This document shows positions 21,184 through 33,353 of a stretch of 64,000 nucleotides of DNA, piece after piece. The notes under the pieces were generated by a model that was not told the DNA's origin, did no database searches, and was given only the letters and a program-made list of their open reading frames with translations. How positions within the stretch are numbered: position 1 is the stretch's first letter; each line of letters starts with the position of its first letter. The translations under genes were made by a program, and so were the position numbers. The stretch comes from Maratus speciosus (Eukaryota > Arthropoda > Arachnida > Araneae > Salticidae): the NCBI GenBank assembly GCA_963932465.1, contig OZ010791.1, positions 618,891,800-618,955,799 on the forward strand. The letters are read 5' to 3'.

Positions 21184-24100
21184 TCTATACTAATATTATA
21201 AAGAAGTAAAAATTGTGTGTTTGTTAGAGGTCATCTCTGGAGCTACCGAACCGATTTCAAAAGTAATGGTATCAAAATGATGGTGTTAGTCCAACTTACA
21301 ACATAGGCTATATTTTATGTCGGTGTCACTAACCCAAAGGGGGTGCAGGAGCAAAAAACGTTCTTAAAATGCGATTTTTGTGTTACTGAAGGGCCAAGAA
21401 ATATGAAATTTGGAATATTAGTTACTTATATAAGGGATTTCTAAGAACAGTTCTTAAAAAATTCGAAATTTAAAAGGGGTGAAAATGCACGAAAAGCGTT
21501 CTAAAAACGTTCTAAATGGTGGTTTCTACACATCTCAGGAAATATTAAACCCATTTAAAAAATAATGGTGTCAAAATGATGGTGACAACCCTTGCTCCAA
21601 CATAGGCTATATTTTATGTCGGTGCCACCACCCCAAAGGGGGTGCAGAAGCAAAAAGCGTTCTAAAAACAAGACTTTTGCGTTACTGAAGGGCCTAGAAA
21701 TATGAAATTTGAAATATTAGTTATTTATTACATTATAAAGGATTTCTAAGAACAGCTCTTAAACAATTCGAAATTTAAAAGGGTGAAAATGTGCGAAAAG
21801 CGTTCTAAAAAACGTTCTAAATGGTGGTTTCTAGACAATCTCAGGAAATACCAAACCGATTTAAAAAATAATGGTGTCAAAATGATGGTGACAAGCTTTG
21901 CTCCAACATAGGCTATATTTTATGTTGGTGCCACTACACCAAAGGGATGCAGGAGCAAAAAACGTTCTAAAAATAAGATTTTTGCGATACTGAAGGGACT
22001 AGAATCATTAAATTTGGAATATTAGTTACTTATTAGTTACAGGGTTCTCGGTGCCGCTCGCTATTGCCCCAAATCGCGTCAAAATAATATATTTGGCGAG
22101 TAAACGAGCAGACTCGCCAAATTGCGAGTGCTCAATTTCGTTTTTGTGTGTGTGTGTGTGTGTGTGTGTGCCAATACAGTCGAGATTCTTATCCGCGTTA
22201 CTCGTTACTGAATGATTGATGTCGCTTTTCACGTTCAATCGCACACGGAAAGGATTATGCGATAGGTGTTTCTCTATTGTTAGTTAATCACTATCTATGC
22301 GCAGGCGGCGAGCCGGTTAAAACACAAACAAAATTACTTATATCAATCACCAAATAGAGAAAGGTTTTTCTGGAATGCGGGGTTGAAATTAGCCATTTAA
22401 CATGCTATTTATTAGTTGTATGCAAAGTATCATTCACAGGTGAATTTTTTCTATCGGTTACAGCCGAAATCTCATAGCAATTTTTAATGTGTATTTTCCT
22501 AACGGTAAATCAAAGATAGCTGTTTTGAACTTTTATTTAGACTGGCTAAAAGAATGTCCGAAACATTTACACATTTAGGAGACATTTAGAATGTATTTAT
22601 TTTTAATAGTTTCTATTGCGAATATTCGAATTTCTATTTCATAAGTAATTACAAAAAATTGGGTTATTTTAGAACAAAAAAATGGGGATACAATAAGGAG
22701 TTAAAGACAGATTTTTCAGTGTTTCACGCCGAATCTATTTTGCTATTTTTTTTTATTATTTGGCTACTGTTTTTTATTTCTTATTCGCCAAATCGCTAAT
22801 GTTGGTGAAAAACCAGTGAGAACCCTGATTAGTTATAAAGAATTTCTAAGAACAGTTCTTAAAAAAATTAATTTTAAAAGGGGTGAAAATGCACCAAAAG
22901 TGTTCGAAAAAACGTTCTAAATGGTGGTTTCTACACAATTTCAGGAAATACCAAACCGATTTAAAAAATAATAGTGTAAAAACGATGGTGACAGACCTTG
23001 CTCCAAGATAGGCTATATTTTATGTCGGTTCCACTACCCCAAAGGGGGTGCAGGAGTAAAAAAACATTCTAAAAATGCGATTTTTGCGTTACTAAAGGGC
23101 CTAGAATCATGAAATTTGGAATGGTAGTTACTTATAAGATATCAATGATCTCTATGAACATTTCCTAAAAAAATCGAAATTTAAAAGGGTTGAAAATGTG
23201 CGAAAACCATTGTAAAAAGTTTTCTAAATTGCGATTTCTATGCAATTTCAGGAAGTACTGAGCCGCTTTAAAATATAATGGTGTAAAAATGATGGTGACA
23301 GCTCTTGATCCAAGATAGGCTGTATTTTATTTCTGTTTCCATTATCCCAGAGGAGATGCAGGAGCAAAAAACGCTCTAAAAATGCGATTTTTGAATTATG
23401 GAAGGACCTAGATTCATGAAATTTTGCATGGTATATATTTATTAGATATAAATGATCCCTAAGAACATTTCCTTAAAAATTTGAAATTTAAAAGGGATGA
23501 AAATGCGCGAAAAGCGTTCTAAAAACGTTTTAAATGCCGATTTGTGAACAATCTCAGGACGAATAAAACTGATTTCAAAAGTAATGGTATGCAAATTGAT
23601 GCTGACAGCCTCTGCTCTAACATGCACGCTATTTGATGTCGGTGTCACTATCACATGGAGGTTGCAGGAGCTAAAAAACATTCTAAATTTCGATTTTTTA
23701 ATCGGTAGGGGCTAGCAACTTGAAATTAGACAAGGTACATATTTATTAGACATAAATGATCTTTAAGAACAGCTTCGAAAAAATTGGAAATTTAAAAGCG
23801 GTGAAAATGCGCGAAAAATGTTCCAAAAACATTCTAAATTGCGATTTTTACTCAATCTCAGGAAATACCAAACCTATTTTAAAGGTAATGGCTGCAAATG
23901 GATGGTGACAGTCCCTGTTCCAGCATTGGCTAAATTTTATATTGCTGTCACTACCATCTGGGGGTTGCAAGGGCGAAAAATGTTCTAATTTGCGTTTTTT
24001 GCACAACTGAGGGGTCTAACATTTTGAAATATGGCAGGCTATTTACTTACAAGATGCAACTGCTTTCTAAGAACAGTCGAAAGAAAATTCCAAATTTAAA

Positions 24101-25062
24101 AGAATGAAGTGAGCGAAAAACGTTCTAAATTACAATTTTTATGCAATCTTATTAAATACAAAACCGATTTAAAAAATAATGGTAACAAATTGTTGGGGAT
24201 TGAACCTGCTCAAATATAAGCTATACTTTATGTCTGTGCCACTACCGCCAGAGAATTGCAGGAGCAAAAAACTTTCTAAATTGCGATTTATGTGATACTG
24301 AAAAGGCTAGAAACTTTAAATATGGCATGGTAGTTATAAAATATAAATGTCCTCGAAGGACTGTTGAAACTAAATTAGAATTATAAAGGGGTGAAGCGAA
24401 GGGAAGGTGCGAAAAGCGTTCTTAAAAAGTCCTAAATTACTATTTCTATGCAATTTCAGGGAATATAAACCGGTTATAAAGGTAATAGTTTCAAATCAAT
24501 GGTAACAGTCTCTGATCCTACACAGGCTATATTTTATGCCGATGATTCTACCACCTGGGGTTCACAGGAACAACAAACGTTCTAAAAAAGGCCTTTAAAA
24601 GCTTTCTAAATTACGTTTCTCTGGAATATTAGGAAATAACAAACCGATTTAAAAATTAATGTTGGCAAATTAATGGTGACAGTTCCTATTTCAGCATACC
24701 CTTTTATGTTGAGAGAGGTGGTAGGACTTGGAATTTGACATGATGGTTAATTTTAAGATGTAAGAAGATGGTTTCAAAAAAATTCAAAACTTCAAATGAA
24801 TAATGAAATAAGCGTATTAATTGAGCATAAAAGTTTCAAAATATTTTCTAAATTATCGTTTATTTAGTTTTGTTTATTTTTATTAATTTAAGTCTCATTT
24901 CTGCCTAATGCAGTGTAATAATGAAGTTTAGTCAAACTGTGTTTTAAATAGTAATTTTTGAATTATTCCTAAAAGTATAAATTCTTTTAATAAAAATTAG
25001 ACATATAAATATCACTTGGCATATTTCAGATATTACGCGAGCAAAGCCGCGGGGTTTGCTAG
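21184..25062 (+). mobile_element. Non-autonomous Helitron made of ~300-bp units
   Basis: Starts TCTATACTAATATTATAAAG and ends CTAG with a hairpin just before it (GCAAAGCCGCGGGGTTTGC, 25041-25059). It sits between A and T, the Helitron target. The start and end match a widespread arthropod Helitron group. About ten degenerate units of ~300 bases each carry GGCTATATTTTATGTCGGTG, AAAGGGGGTGCAGGAGC and AAATTTAAAAGGGGTGAAAA. Units are well preserved on the left and decay to the right. No Rep/helicase coding is present. An hAT MITE (22040-22827) interrupts it. Confidence 0.88.
22040..22827. mobile_element. hAT MITE inserted in the Helitron
   Basis: Ends CAGGGTTCTC and GAGAACCCTG. ATTAGTTA is duplicated exactly at 22032-22039 and 22828-22835, defining an hAT insertion. 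The Helitron unit resumes directly after the duplication. The 788-base interior contains a GT microsatellite (22146-22170) and no transposase. The minus-strand frame at 22026-22244 is chance. Confidence 0.92.
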
Positions 25063-26045
25063 TACATTATAAAGCTTTGTTACAGTATTCTGAAATCTGA
25101 ATGTGTTGGAAAGTGTTTCATAATCTATGCTGGAAGCATAATTTTTCATTCTTTTTTCGTAAGCAATGTAAAGTTTCTTTATGTATGCAGGATGTTATCA
25201 GAAACTCTCTTCACATTAAAAATATTCACTGCATGTCAATTTTCTTCAGAAATCTGAAATACTGATTCAATGGGGAATCTGAACTTAAAAAATATGCTAA
25301 GCACAATGCCTTATAGCATAAGGGAATAACTGATTACTGGCCATTCTATTAAACCTCCACCCACGGGCGAATTTTTCAGCGGGTTACTTTTTAGCTCACA
25401 GGCTATCAAAGCCTGTGAGCTAATGTGCCCGCCTATTCTGTATGTATGTACGTACGTAACACGTTAACTCTTGATAGAAATATCCGATTTGCTTCAATTT
25501 TTTTTCTAGGTTCAATCTGATAGGGCGCTTCCCCGATTAGTTTTGGGGTTCATTGGTTAAGTATGAAGGGGGGGGGGCCGGGGGGCTAATCCCTTTTAAA
25601 TTAGATACATGGGTTTTTCATGCAGAATTATCAGATTTTCTTCAAATTTGGTATACCGGTTAATTCTGATAAAGCGCTAAACCTAATTCTGCAAAACCCA
25701 TAAATCTATCAAATTGATTTTCCAAAATGAGTTAAATTAACACATCTGCGTGAACGAATGACCTTTTTAACTGGGATAAAATAGAGTAAAAGATATTGAA
25801 TTTTGACAGAGCAAAAGAGTGTTTACGTTTAAAATAAAAAGACTGAAGAATAAACATTAAAAGAGAGGAATTATTTACCTTTTAATACATTTAAATTAAT
25901 AAATTAGGCCTAATATATGATTACATCATAGGACCGAAAATTCCGTTTATATATAATATATTCCGTTTTAGCAGATAGATTTGCACAGTACTCCTTCCAG
26001 CGAAATCATAACAATTCGGAAATTCTACGTCAAACGTGGCAAATG
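25063..26045. other. AT-rich DNA with one perfect hairpin
   Basis: TTAGCTCACAGGC (25391-25403) and GCCTGTGAGCTAA (25411-25423) form a 13-bp stem with a 7-base loop. It is followed by TGTATGTATGTACGTACGTAA and a G-run at about 25568. The hairpin-plus-GTAT arrangement resembles ends of family F-like repeats, but no opposite end is seen. The rest is unremarkable. Confidence 0.45.
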
Positions 26046-26475
26046 AGGTGCGTTCGTACTATAACTAGTTTTAGATATATTTAGATCTTGGTGCCATAGC
26101 TGTTGCACTCTTATACAAAAATGCATGAATGCAAAATTTATTACGCTTCTAGCTCTTAAATTTGGTAATAAGGAAATAATACTCCATCATCAATAGGACG
26201 TCACCACCATGGCAACCTAGAACCATGACCTACCATGGGATATCATTGAAATAATTACGTATGATAGGATTTAATGGAACGAAGAAAACTTTTATTAATA
26301 TCTTTTTAAGTTTTGATTCGATTTTCATAAAATTTGAAATGACTCGACAAAATTCTGTGGCGATTATATGCAATAAATTTCAAACCATTCAGTTATGTAG
26401 TTTTTGCGCTATTATATGCGGACTGACGGACGAACCAGGTAACGTCTATAGGTGCTTATAATTACGAACGCACCT
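26046..26475 (-). mobile_element. Repeat family F, inverted copy
   Basis: Bounded by AGGTGCGTTCG and CGAACGCACCT. In reverse complement it matches 33690-34073 (GTCCGCATATAA, CATTTCAAATTTTATGAAAAT). Homology extends outside the left end through GTCAAACGTGGCAAATG, so the real element is slightly larger (about 26020-26475). The frames at 26261-26461 and 26412-26624 fall inside or across it. Confidence 0.65.
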
Positions 26476-26571
26476 AAACATGTTCTGTTATAGATAATTT
26501 CTGTTTCTACAGATTTTACTGTAATAAGGTCCACTCGATACTGACTAACGAATAGAATAGTAATAAAATAC

Positions 26572-26943
26572 CCCTTAACCCCTTGAGGGGCATGTAAAAA
26601 TGTCTCTAAATATCGAATTCTCACCAGAATAATTGAATACTTTTATTTTTAAATAAGGAAAAGCAATTTTTCAACGATTTTCTCCAAAGTTAAAAAGGTG
26701 GGATATATTTTATCCCACCGCCCCTCAACGGGTTAAATGCATAGTGATGCAGATGCATATCTGCATCACATTTTATTTAACTCTTAGCAACCACTATATT
26801 TATATAGAAATATTAATCCTGTAAATATTACAAAAATATGCTATTAAATAAATTTAAAAATCTATCTTAAAATTTATACTGTCTAATCTTTAATATAAGA
26901 ATAAAAAACACAATTCTTAAAGAATAATTGGTGCATTTAAGGG
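26572..26943. mobile_element. piggyBac-type MITE with another MITE in its terminal repeat
   Basis: The right end is TGCATTTAAGGG followed by TTAA (26944-26947). The left end CCCTTAAATGCA is reconstructed only by reading across a second MITE (26579-26732) that uses the TTAA of this terminal repeat as its target. The family resembles 59467-59966. The left target site is not preserved. Confidence 0.6.
26579..26732. mobile_element. Short piggyBac-type MITE, nested
   Basis: TTAA at 26575-26578 and 26733-26736. Ends are CCCCTTGAGGGGC and GCCCCTCAACGGG. Only 154 bases, with no coding capacity. Confidence 0.75.
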
Positions 26944-27044
26944 TTAAGTTTTACAAAATAAAAAATTACATAAAATAAGATATTTAGATTCGTACTTATT
27001 AAAATATTTACTAATTTGCAATATTTTAAGTTTTTACTTGTAGT

Positions 27045-27487
27045 CCAAGAGCTGTTAAACATTTTAGGGAAGGTATTTGAGGCACCCTGAAAATTTGTAC
27101 AACACTTCTTTTGTAATGGCTGAATACAAAATCAAATGTCTGGCTGAAGGATCGCGGCCCAAAAACTGTGCCAGACACGTGTCAAGTGCCATTTTGTTGA
27201 CTACCCAAAAAAAAAAGGTATTTGAGGCACGCTGAGATTGAGACAGAATAATATTTATACTTAGAAAAAAAATATTTTGAAAACGACAGACACTTTAGTC
27301 GGCCCAAAAACTGTGCCAGACACGTGTCAAGTGCCAAATGGCACTTGACACGTGTCTGGCACAGTTTTTGGGCCACGATCATTCAGCCAGACATTCGATT
27401 TTGTATTCAGGCATTAGAAAAGAAGTGTTGCGCAAATTTTCAGGGTGCCTCAAATTCCTACTCAAAAATGTTCAACAGCTCTCCTAC
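27045..27487. repeat. Large imperfect palindrome with a perfect 36-bp core
   Basis: The core 27301-27336 and 27339-27374 is a perfect inverted repeat of 36 bases with a 2-base spacer. Its sequence (from GGCCCAAAAACTG to AAGTGCCA) also occurs directly at 27156-27191. Outer arms 27045-27195 and 27336-27487 pair along about 150 bases (GAGGCACCCTGAAAATTTG and its complement near 27440). The interior 27196-27300 is a partial extra copy. Open frames at 27324-27524, 27338-27640 and 27182-27382 are by-products. Confidence 0.85.
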
Positions 27488-27849
27488 TATTGTATTGCAG
27501 ATGTGCAACATAAGAAAATGTTGACGTATTATACGAAAAATGTATCTATGATTTTTTTTTCATTATTTTTCCTGTGTAATAAACCTTTCCTAGAATCATA
27601 TATAATTTTTTCGAAACAAAATAAAAAATCATTCATTTAAGGTTTAAAAGAATGTGTGCATCACGAAAAATAGGGACTTCTGCGGTGGCGTCCCGAGCAG
27701 CGCCTTCGCAAGACGTGTCTGTCGTGGCTCATCTGGCAAACTTTAGTCCAAACTCAAGCTCTGAAAAGGCTTGAAGCGAACCAATGAACCAAAACAGATA
27801 ACTTTGCACCGTTTATTAACATTTCCTTAGATATATTTATAAAAAATTG

Positions 27850-28215
27850 CATTCTTTTTTTTTTTCTGCAGTATTACATTGAACACATCAGAATAATCGA
27901 AGTAAATTGATGACATTGCTTTCAAGCCGGGAATAAACAAACAAAAAATGCAAATTGTTATTGTTACAACGTTATTGTTATTTGTTATGTATAGAAAGTC
28001 GGAAAGCATTTACAACAAACGGGTTTAACTTTATTGGTTGTTTCCAAAAATCGATGATAAATGGCTCCAGCAGAGCTATGCAAGATCTGACATTTGCATC
28101 TGTAGATACAGCTAAAAATTTCAATATTGTCTAAAGAATAAAAAGATTTATAGCATATTTGTTTAAGTGTGATTGAGACATCGTAATTTGACCCACAGTT
28201 GTAAATATGTAATAC
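27850..28215 (+). repeat. Repeat family K, copy 3 (uninterrupted)
   Basis: Contains the leader TTACATTGAACACATCAGAA and the body found at 18490-18750 and 19740-20000 in contiguous order. Minus-strand frames at 27827-28009 and 27985-28227 are inside it. Confidence 0.65.
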
Positions 28216-28963
28216 CTCTTCTGTCATGGAAAAATTTTGTCTAAATTTATATGTCTAATGTATAACGAAAGAGCAAATATCATGTTTTTGTAAATTGAAC
28301 TTACTGGAAAAATAACTCATCAGATATGAAAAAAAAAAAAAAAAAAAAACTTAACCTTTTCAGGGGCGCCGTTTGCATGGTGCGAAAATTTAATCCCCAA
28401 ACTGCCAAACGGCATCAAGAAGTTTTTAGCACAATTTTGTTATCACAATCTATGTAAGAAAAGTTTTTGATTAATTACAAATAATTTTGTTCATAAATTG
28501 TGGTGTGAATAAATTATTTCAACATTTTTCGAGCAGAAATACCTTTTTGCGATACATGAAAAAGAGCTGATATTAATAATTAACCTGATATTGGGCAAAA
28601 GTGCACCAAATTTTATATTGAGGTTATGATTTTAAAATATGCATGTTGATCCAATTTTGCATTTGAACACCCAACTTGGAAATTGTGCATTTTTTGTTGA
28701 CTCCTCACTGTAAACTCGGAGTTAAATTCGAAAAAATCTCAAAATACACTCTGTAATTGTTCATGTGTTTGAACACACAGCGCTATTTTAATTAATACAT
28801 CATAATAATATACTATAAGAAAGTTTGATGTTGGCCACAGGATACTAGAGTTATGAAGGTCAGGATTACTTAGAGAAAACCGTTTATAGCAAAGGTATTA
28901 AGAAGAGGAAATTTTAAAAAAGAACATAACAACCACATGACTGAAGTTTTTAAAAATCTACAA
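28216..28963. other. AT-rich DNA, nothing firm
   Basis: A poly-A run at about 28328-28349. CACTGTAAACTCGGAGTTAAATTC at 28707-28730 looks like one end of a common MITE, but the opposite end is absent. Confidence 0.35.
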
Positions 28964-29090
28964 TTTTAGGTAGCTTTCTTTACAAAAAGCTACCTATTGC
29001 AGCCGTTCGGAGGAAAGCGATTTCAAAAAATTTTGGTATATTTTCATCGATCATGACCCCCAGACCCCGAAACCACCTTCCGTTCAAAAT

Positions 29091-29156
<66 letters not shown>

Positions 29157-30960
29157 ATATATATCTGACCTATGTCACACTGTAACTCTCGTATTTATGA
29201 ACCGATTTGGATGTAATTCGATGTGTACATAGTACATACCAACGTCTCGACCGAGTTCGTTGGCCAGCTTCATCCGCCATTTTGTTTCAAAATGGCGGCC
29301 ATTTAAAATTTTTAAAAAAATTTAAAATTTGAAATGTGGTACCAAAAAATTGAAAATCTAAAAATATTTTTTTCTTATGTATTTGACCTTTATACAAAGA
29401 CTCCGTAGCAATTTTTGTTTTGTCTATATCTTAAAAAATGGATGAGTTATAGCATTTTGAATTTCTAACGAAGCTGACATTTTGAAACGTCCTGAACTTT
29501 GTCACGCAATAAAAGGCGTATTTATGAACCGATTTGGATGTAACTTCGTTTATACATAGTACAGACCAATGTCTCGAACGAGTTCGTTGGCCAGCTTCAT
29601 CCGCCATCTTGTTTAAAAATGGCGGCCATTTAAAATTTTTAAAAAAATTTAAATTTGAAATGTGGTAGCAAAAAATTGAAAATTGAAAAAATATTTTTTT
29701 CTTATGTGTTTGACCTTGATAAAAAGATTCGGGAGCAGTTTTTGTTTCGTCTATATCTTAAAAAATGGCTGAGTTATAGCATTTTGAATTTCTAGCATGG
29801 CTGACATTTTGAAACGTCCTGATTTTTGCCACGTGATAACAGACGTATTTATGAACCGATTTGGATGTACCTTGGTGTGTGCATAGTACATACAAATAAC
29901 TCAACCGAGTTCGTTGACCAGCTTAATTCGCCATCTTGTTTCGAAATGGTGGCCATTTAAAAAAATTTAAAAAAAATAAATTTTAAATGAGATACCAAAA
30001 AATTGGAAAATGAAAAAGATTTTTTTGTATGTGTTTGACCTTAATACAAAGATTCCGGAACAGGTTTTGTTTCGTCTACATCTAAAAAAATGGCTGAGTT
30101 ATAACATTTTGAATTTCTATTGTGGCTGACATTTTAAAACGACCTGATTTTGTCACGCGATAACAGGCGTATTTATGAACCGATTTGAATGTAACTTCGT
30201 CTGTACATAGTACATACCAATGTCTCGACCGAGTTCGTTGGCCAGCTTCATTCGCCATCTTCTTTCAAAAGGGTTGCCATTTTTTTAAAAAAATGTAATT
30301 TAAAATTTAAAATGAGTTATTAAAAAATTGGAAAATGAAAAAGATTTTTTTTATGTGTTTGGCCTTGATACAAAGATTCTGGAGTAGTTTTTGTTTCTGA
30401 AAATTTGTTATTTTGTTTATATCTTAAAAAGTAGTTGAATTATAGCACTTTGAATTTCTATCATGGCTAACACTTTGAAACGATCTTGTATTTGTCACGC
30501 GATACCACACTTATTCGCCTATTTCGATGGAAGAAGGCATGTGGATAGTATACATCAATATCTCGACCAAGTTCGCTGGCCAGCTTCATCAGCCATCTTG
30601 TTTCAAAATGGCGGCCATTAAATTAAAAAAAAATTATATTTAAAGTGAGGTGCAAAAAAATTAGAAATTGAAAAAGGTTTCTTTCTTAAGTATTTGACCT
30701 TGATATAAGGATTCAGGAGCATTTTTTGTTTGTCTTTATCTTAAAAAATGGCTCAGATATAGCAGTTTCAATTTCTAAAGTGGGTGACATTTTGAAAAAT
30801 CTGATTTTTTGCCTGCGACAGCACTCGTATATATCAACCGATTCCGATATGAGTGAGCATGTGCACAGCAATTACTAAGGTCTCGACCAAGTTCACTTGT
30901 TAGCCTCATCTACCATGTTGTCTTAAAATGGCAGGCACTTTAAGAAATCGCCGAATTTGG
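28964..30960 (+). mobile_element. Element L: hairpin head plus six ~325-bp tandem units
   Basis: The head has an inverted repeat TAGGTAGCTTT/AAAAGCTACCTA (28970-28995). It is followed by CGATCATGACCCCCAGACCC (29048-29067), which is also present near 57700 and, inverted, near 8965 and 11220 in family J, and by a long AT microsatellite (29090-29160). Six units follow, starting near 29189, 29514, 29843, 30166, 30503 and 30825, sharing TTTATGAACCGATTTGGATG, CGAGTTCGTTGGCCAGCTTC and the self-complementary GCCATCTTG...AAAATGGCGGC. Divergence rises to the right. No coding capacity. Confidence 0.7.
29090..29160. repeat. AT dinucleotide microsatellite
   Basis: About 65 bases of AT repeat inside element L. 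Confidence 0.95.
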
Positions 30961-31925
30961 CAGCTAAATATAAGTGACTTTAAATAAAAGCAGCTTGGAT
31001 AAAGCTGACTAATTTCGCGAAATTCTCATTCATAATGATTTAGTATTGGTAAAAATTAGTATTGAATCTCCTACATTCGGTTTCCACTTAATTGAGCTTC
31101 GTGTGTTTGAATAATATAAGTTGGCTTTTTAAAAATAAGGAATATGAAAGCTACCTCTTCCTCCCGGCACTGGCCGGAAGGACTTTTTCATTTTGTAGAA
31201 AATTCACCCTTCACAAATCACGAATGGACCCCAAAAGGTATGGAGATATCAAACCGAAATATTCTATAGAAACCATAAACAGGAAGCTGCTTTGGTTTTG
31301 GTTAAGAGTGGTCTTTGATCATCTGCAGTAGGCAATGTAGCAAAAATTAATGAAATAATGTAGCATATAGCATCTGAGCATTTTGAAAGGTGATTTGTGC
31401 CAAAAGAGCTGTGTATTGGTTATTGCACTCTTCAACAAAATAATGATTTAAAACTTACCACTCGGATTGCACACTTATATCGAGATGTACTGCATAGTTC
31501 ACACAGCTTCCTCAAAAAGCTCAGAAATAATTCAAACTCCCTTCCATTTAGCCAATAATCACACCACTAAGTTGTTGTGACACATCGACACTTAGATTGA
31601 CAAATGAAGAAATAAAACATAAAAAATAAATCCTTACAAGAGCCGTATTAGGGATGTAAAAGAAAATACCAGCATCTATTACTCAAAATTTACCTATTGT
31701 GGAAATTAGTAATTTTTGGTTTTATAAAATGTAACCTAAATAAAACCTAAAATAAAGCCTATTGTAGAATTTACTAATTTTTAGTTTTTGAAAAATAAAA
31801 TTGCCATTTTCCCTATTTGTTGTCTGTATAATTATTTTTGTGATGTGGTACTATTTCTCCCCTCTCAATCATGCAAAACTTCGAGATACATTTACGGATT
31901 CATTTTTAAAAGTAAAAACACGAAA
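30961..31925. other. AT-rich DNA, nothing firm
   Basis: A short direct duplication lies at 31690-31790 (ACCTAAATAAAACCTAAAATAAA and neighbours). The open frames at 31092-31331 and 31788-31997 show no family signature or repeat support and I treat them as chance. Confidence 0.4.
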
Positions 31926-32102
31926 CAGGGTTCATATGCATCAAGAGATTCACAGGATTTTATGTGTTTTAATACCAGAAATTTTGTAAAGTACTAGTCA
32001 CTATATCTGAAGATAGATATTTTTTCATTAAATAAGGCAAATATTACTTTACGAAATTTCTGGGAAAAGGTCCTTGAAAGTCCTTGAAGCGTACGAACCC
32101 TG
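31926..32102. mobile_element. Short foldback MITE with CAGGGTTC ends
   Basis: Ends CAGGGTTCATATGC and GCGTACGAACCCTG. Internal inverted segments CCAGAAATTTTGTAAAGTA (31975-31993) and TACTTTACGAAATTTCTGG (32045-32063) pair. hAT-like ends, but no convincing 8-bp target duplication, so the class is uncertain. Confidence 0.55.
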
Positions 32103-32528
32103 TGAAACTTACAGAAATGACTGTTGAAGGGATTTAGAATCGAAAAGTTTATTCATTTTTTGATACCTGAATTATATCATCTTGAGTTATAAGCGATTGC
32201 TCTCTCAAGATGAAAAAAAAAAGGATTTTTTGAAAGAAATGTTTGCATATTCGTTATTATACGCACTATTACTATAAACATGCATAAAAGCATAGCACAT
32301 ATCAAGTAAAATTATTTCTCAAGGATCATTTCTAGCATTTACTGATATAGCGCGATTAAAAATTTTTTTTTTTTTTTTTAATTTGCCACTGGTCTCTTAA
32401 GATGCGCCTGGAATTCAATCTTCGCTGGAAAGTATGGGTTAAAGTATGTTTTTCATAGAACAATCAAAAGTCGAAAGCTACTGTATTTCTAGAAAATATT
32501 CATACCATGCAAAAAATAGTGTTGCCAA

Positions 32529-33353
32529 TATAGGTGCAGATTTACGGTCGCCAGTCGCCACGTGACGACTAAATTTTTTGATGTGGCTACTAACTTTCAG
32601 TATCTAAGTCGCCATTTTTTTTTCCTTTTTTTTAATGTATGCTTGTGGTGTATTTGTGTTTTTATAGTGTAAAAAAATGTCACACATTCACAATTTTTTA
32701 ATATGTACTTTTGTATCATAAAATCAAAATAAGAAATATTGTTTCCCAAATATTCCCCACTATCATGAATGCTTAGCTTATACACAGTTTAGTTAACTGT
32801 ATCTTGCAAAATTTTAAGAATTTTACGGTTAAATTAATCCCTTAATCTTCGCGCCCGATACATTCACGGGAAAATTGTACGTAAAATGTAAACCGCGACG
32901 ATTAAAAAGTTAAATATACACATTTGATGTAATTAGTCTGTGTTGTACACGTGAGTATATATTACACGGAAAAAAATGTTTTGTTGAAACAACTAAATTT
33001 TGGTTAATATAGCTCCAACCAAATATTTTGGTTGGAATAATCAAAATTTGGTTAGACTAACCAAATGATTTTGTTAATTCAACAAATCATTTAGTTAATT
33101 TAACCTAAATTTGGTCATTCCAACCAAAATATTTGGTTGGAGATATATTAACCAAAATTTAGTTTTTTCAAGAAAACAGTTTTTTTCGTGTAAAAAGATT
33201 ATTTTTCATTTTGAATTCTGGAGGTTTTTTGTTTAGTTTTTTTCCCTCAAATAAATGCTATTTTTTTGTATGTTTGTTTCACAATGAGGCGACTGGATAT
33301 TTTGGGTTTAGGAGCCACTGGCTCCTACCAGATTTCTGGAATCTGCACCTATA
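32529..33353. mobile_element. hAT-like MITE, middle level of the nest
   Basis: Perfect 14-bp termini TATAGGTGCAGATT and AATCTGCACCTATA. GTTGCCAA (32521-32528) and GTTGCCAG (33354-33361) form an 8-bp target duplication with one change, both derived from the outer MITE's end. Contains the foldback MITE 32965-33190. No transposase frame. Confidence 0.75.
32965..33190. mobile_element. Innermost foldback MITE of the nest
   Basis: TA-flanked. Ends CACGGAAAAAAATG and TTTTTTTCGTG are inverted. The whole element is a long imperfect palindrome of repeated AACCAAA/TTTGGTT phrases (CCAACCAAATATTTTGGTTG at about 33015). Same general style as 20665-20935. Confidence 0.8.

Noticed and set aside
21184..25062. 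CRISPR-like array, because of regularly spaced repeats
   Set aside because: Units are ~300 bases, contiguous and degenerate, without short repeats and unique spacers; Helitron ends explain the block.
27324..27640. Two overlapping frames at the palindrome
   Set aside because: They translate the palindromic arms; no independent coding evidence.
28707..28730. CACTGTAAACTCGGAGTTAA as a MITE start
   Set aside because: No opposite end or target duplication within the next kilobases.
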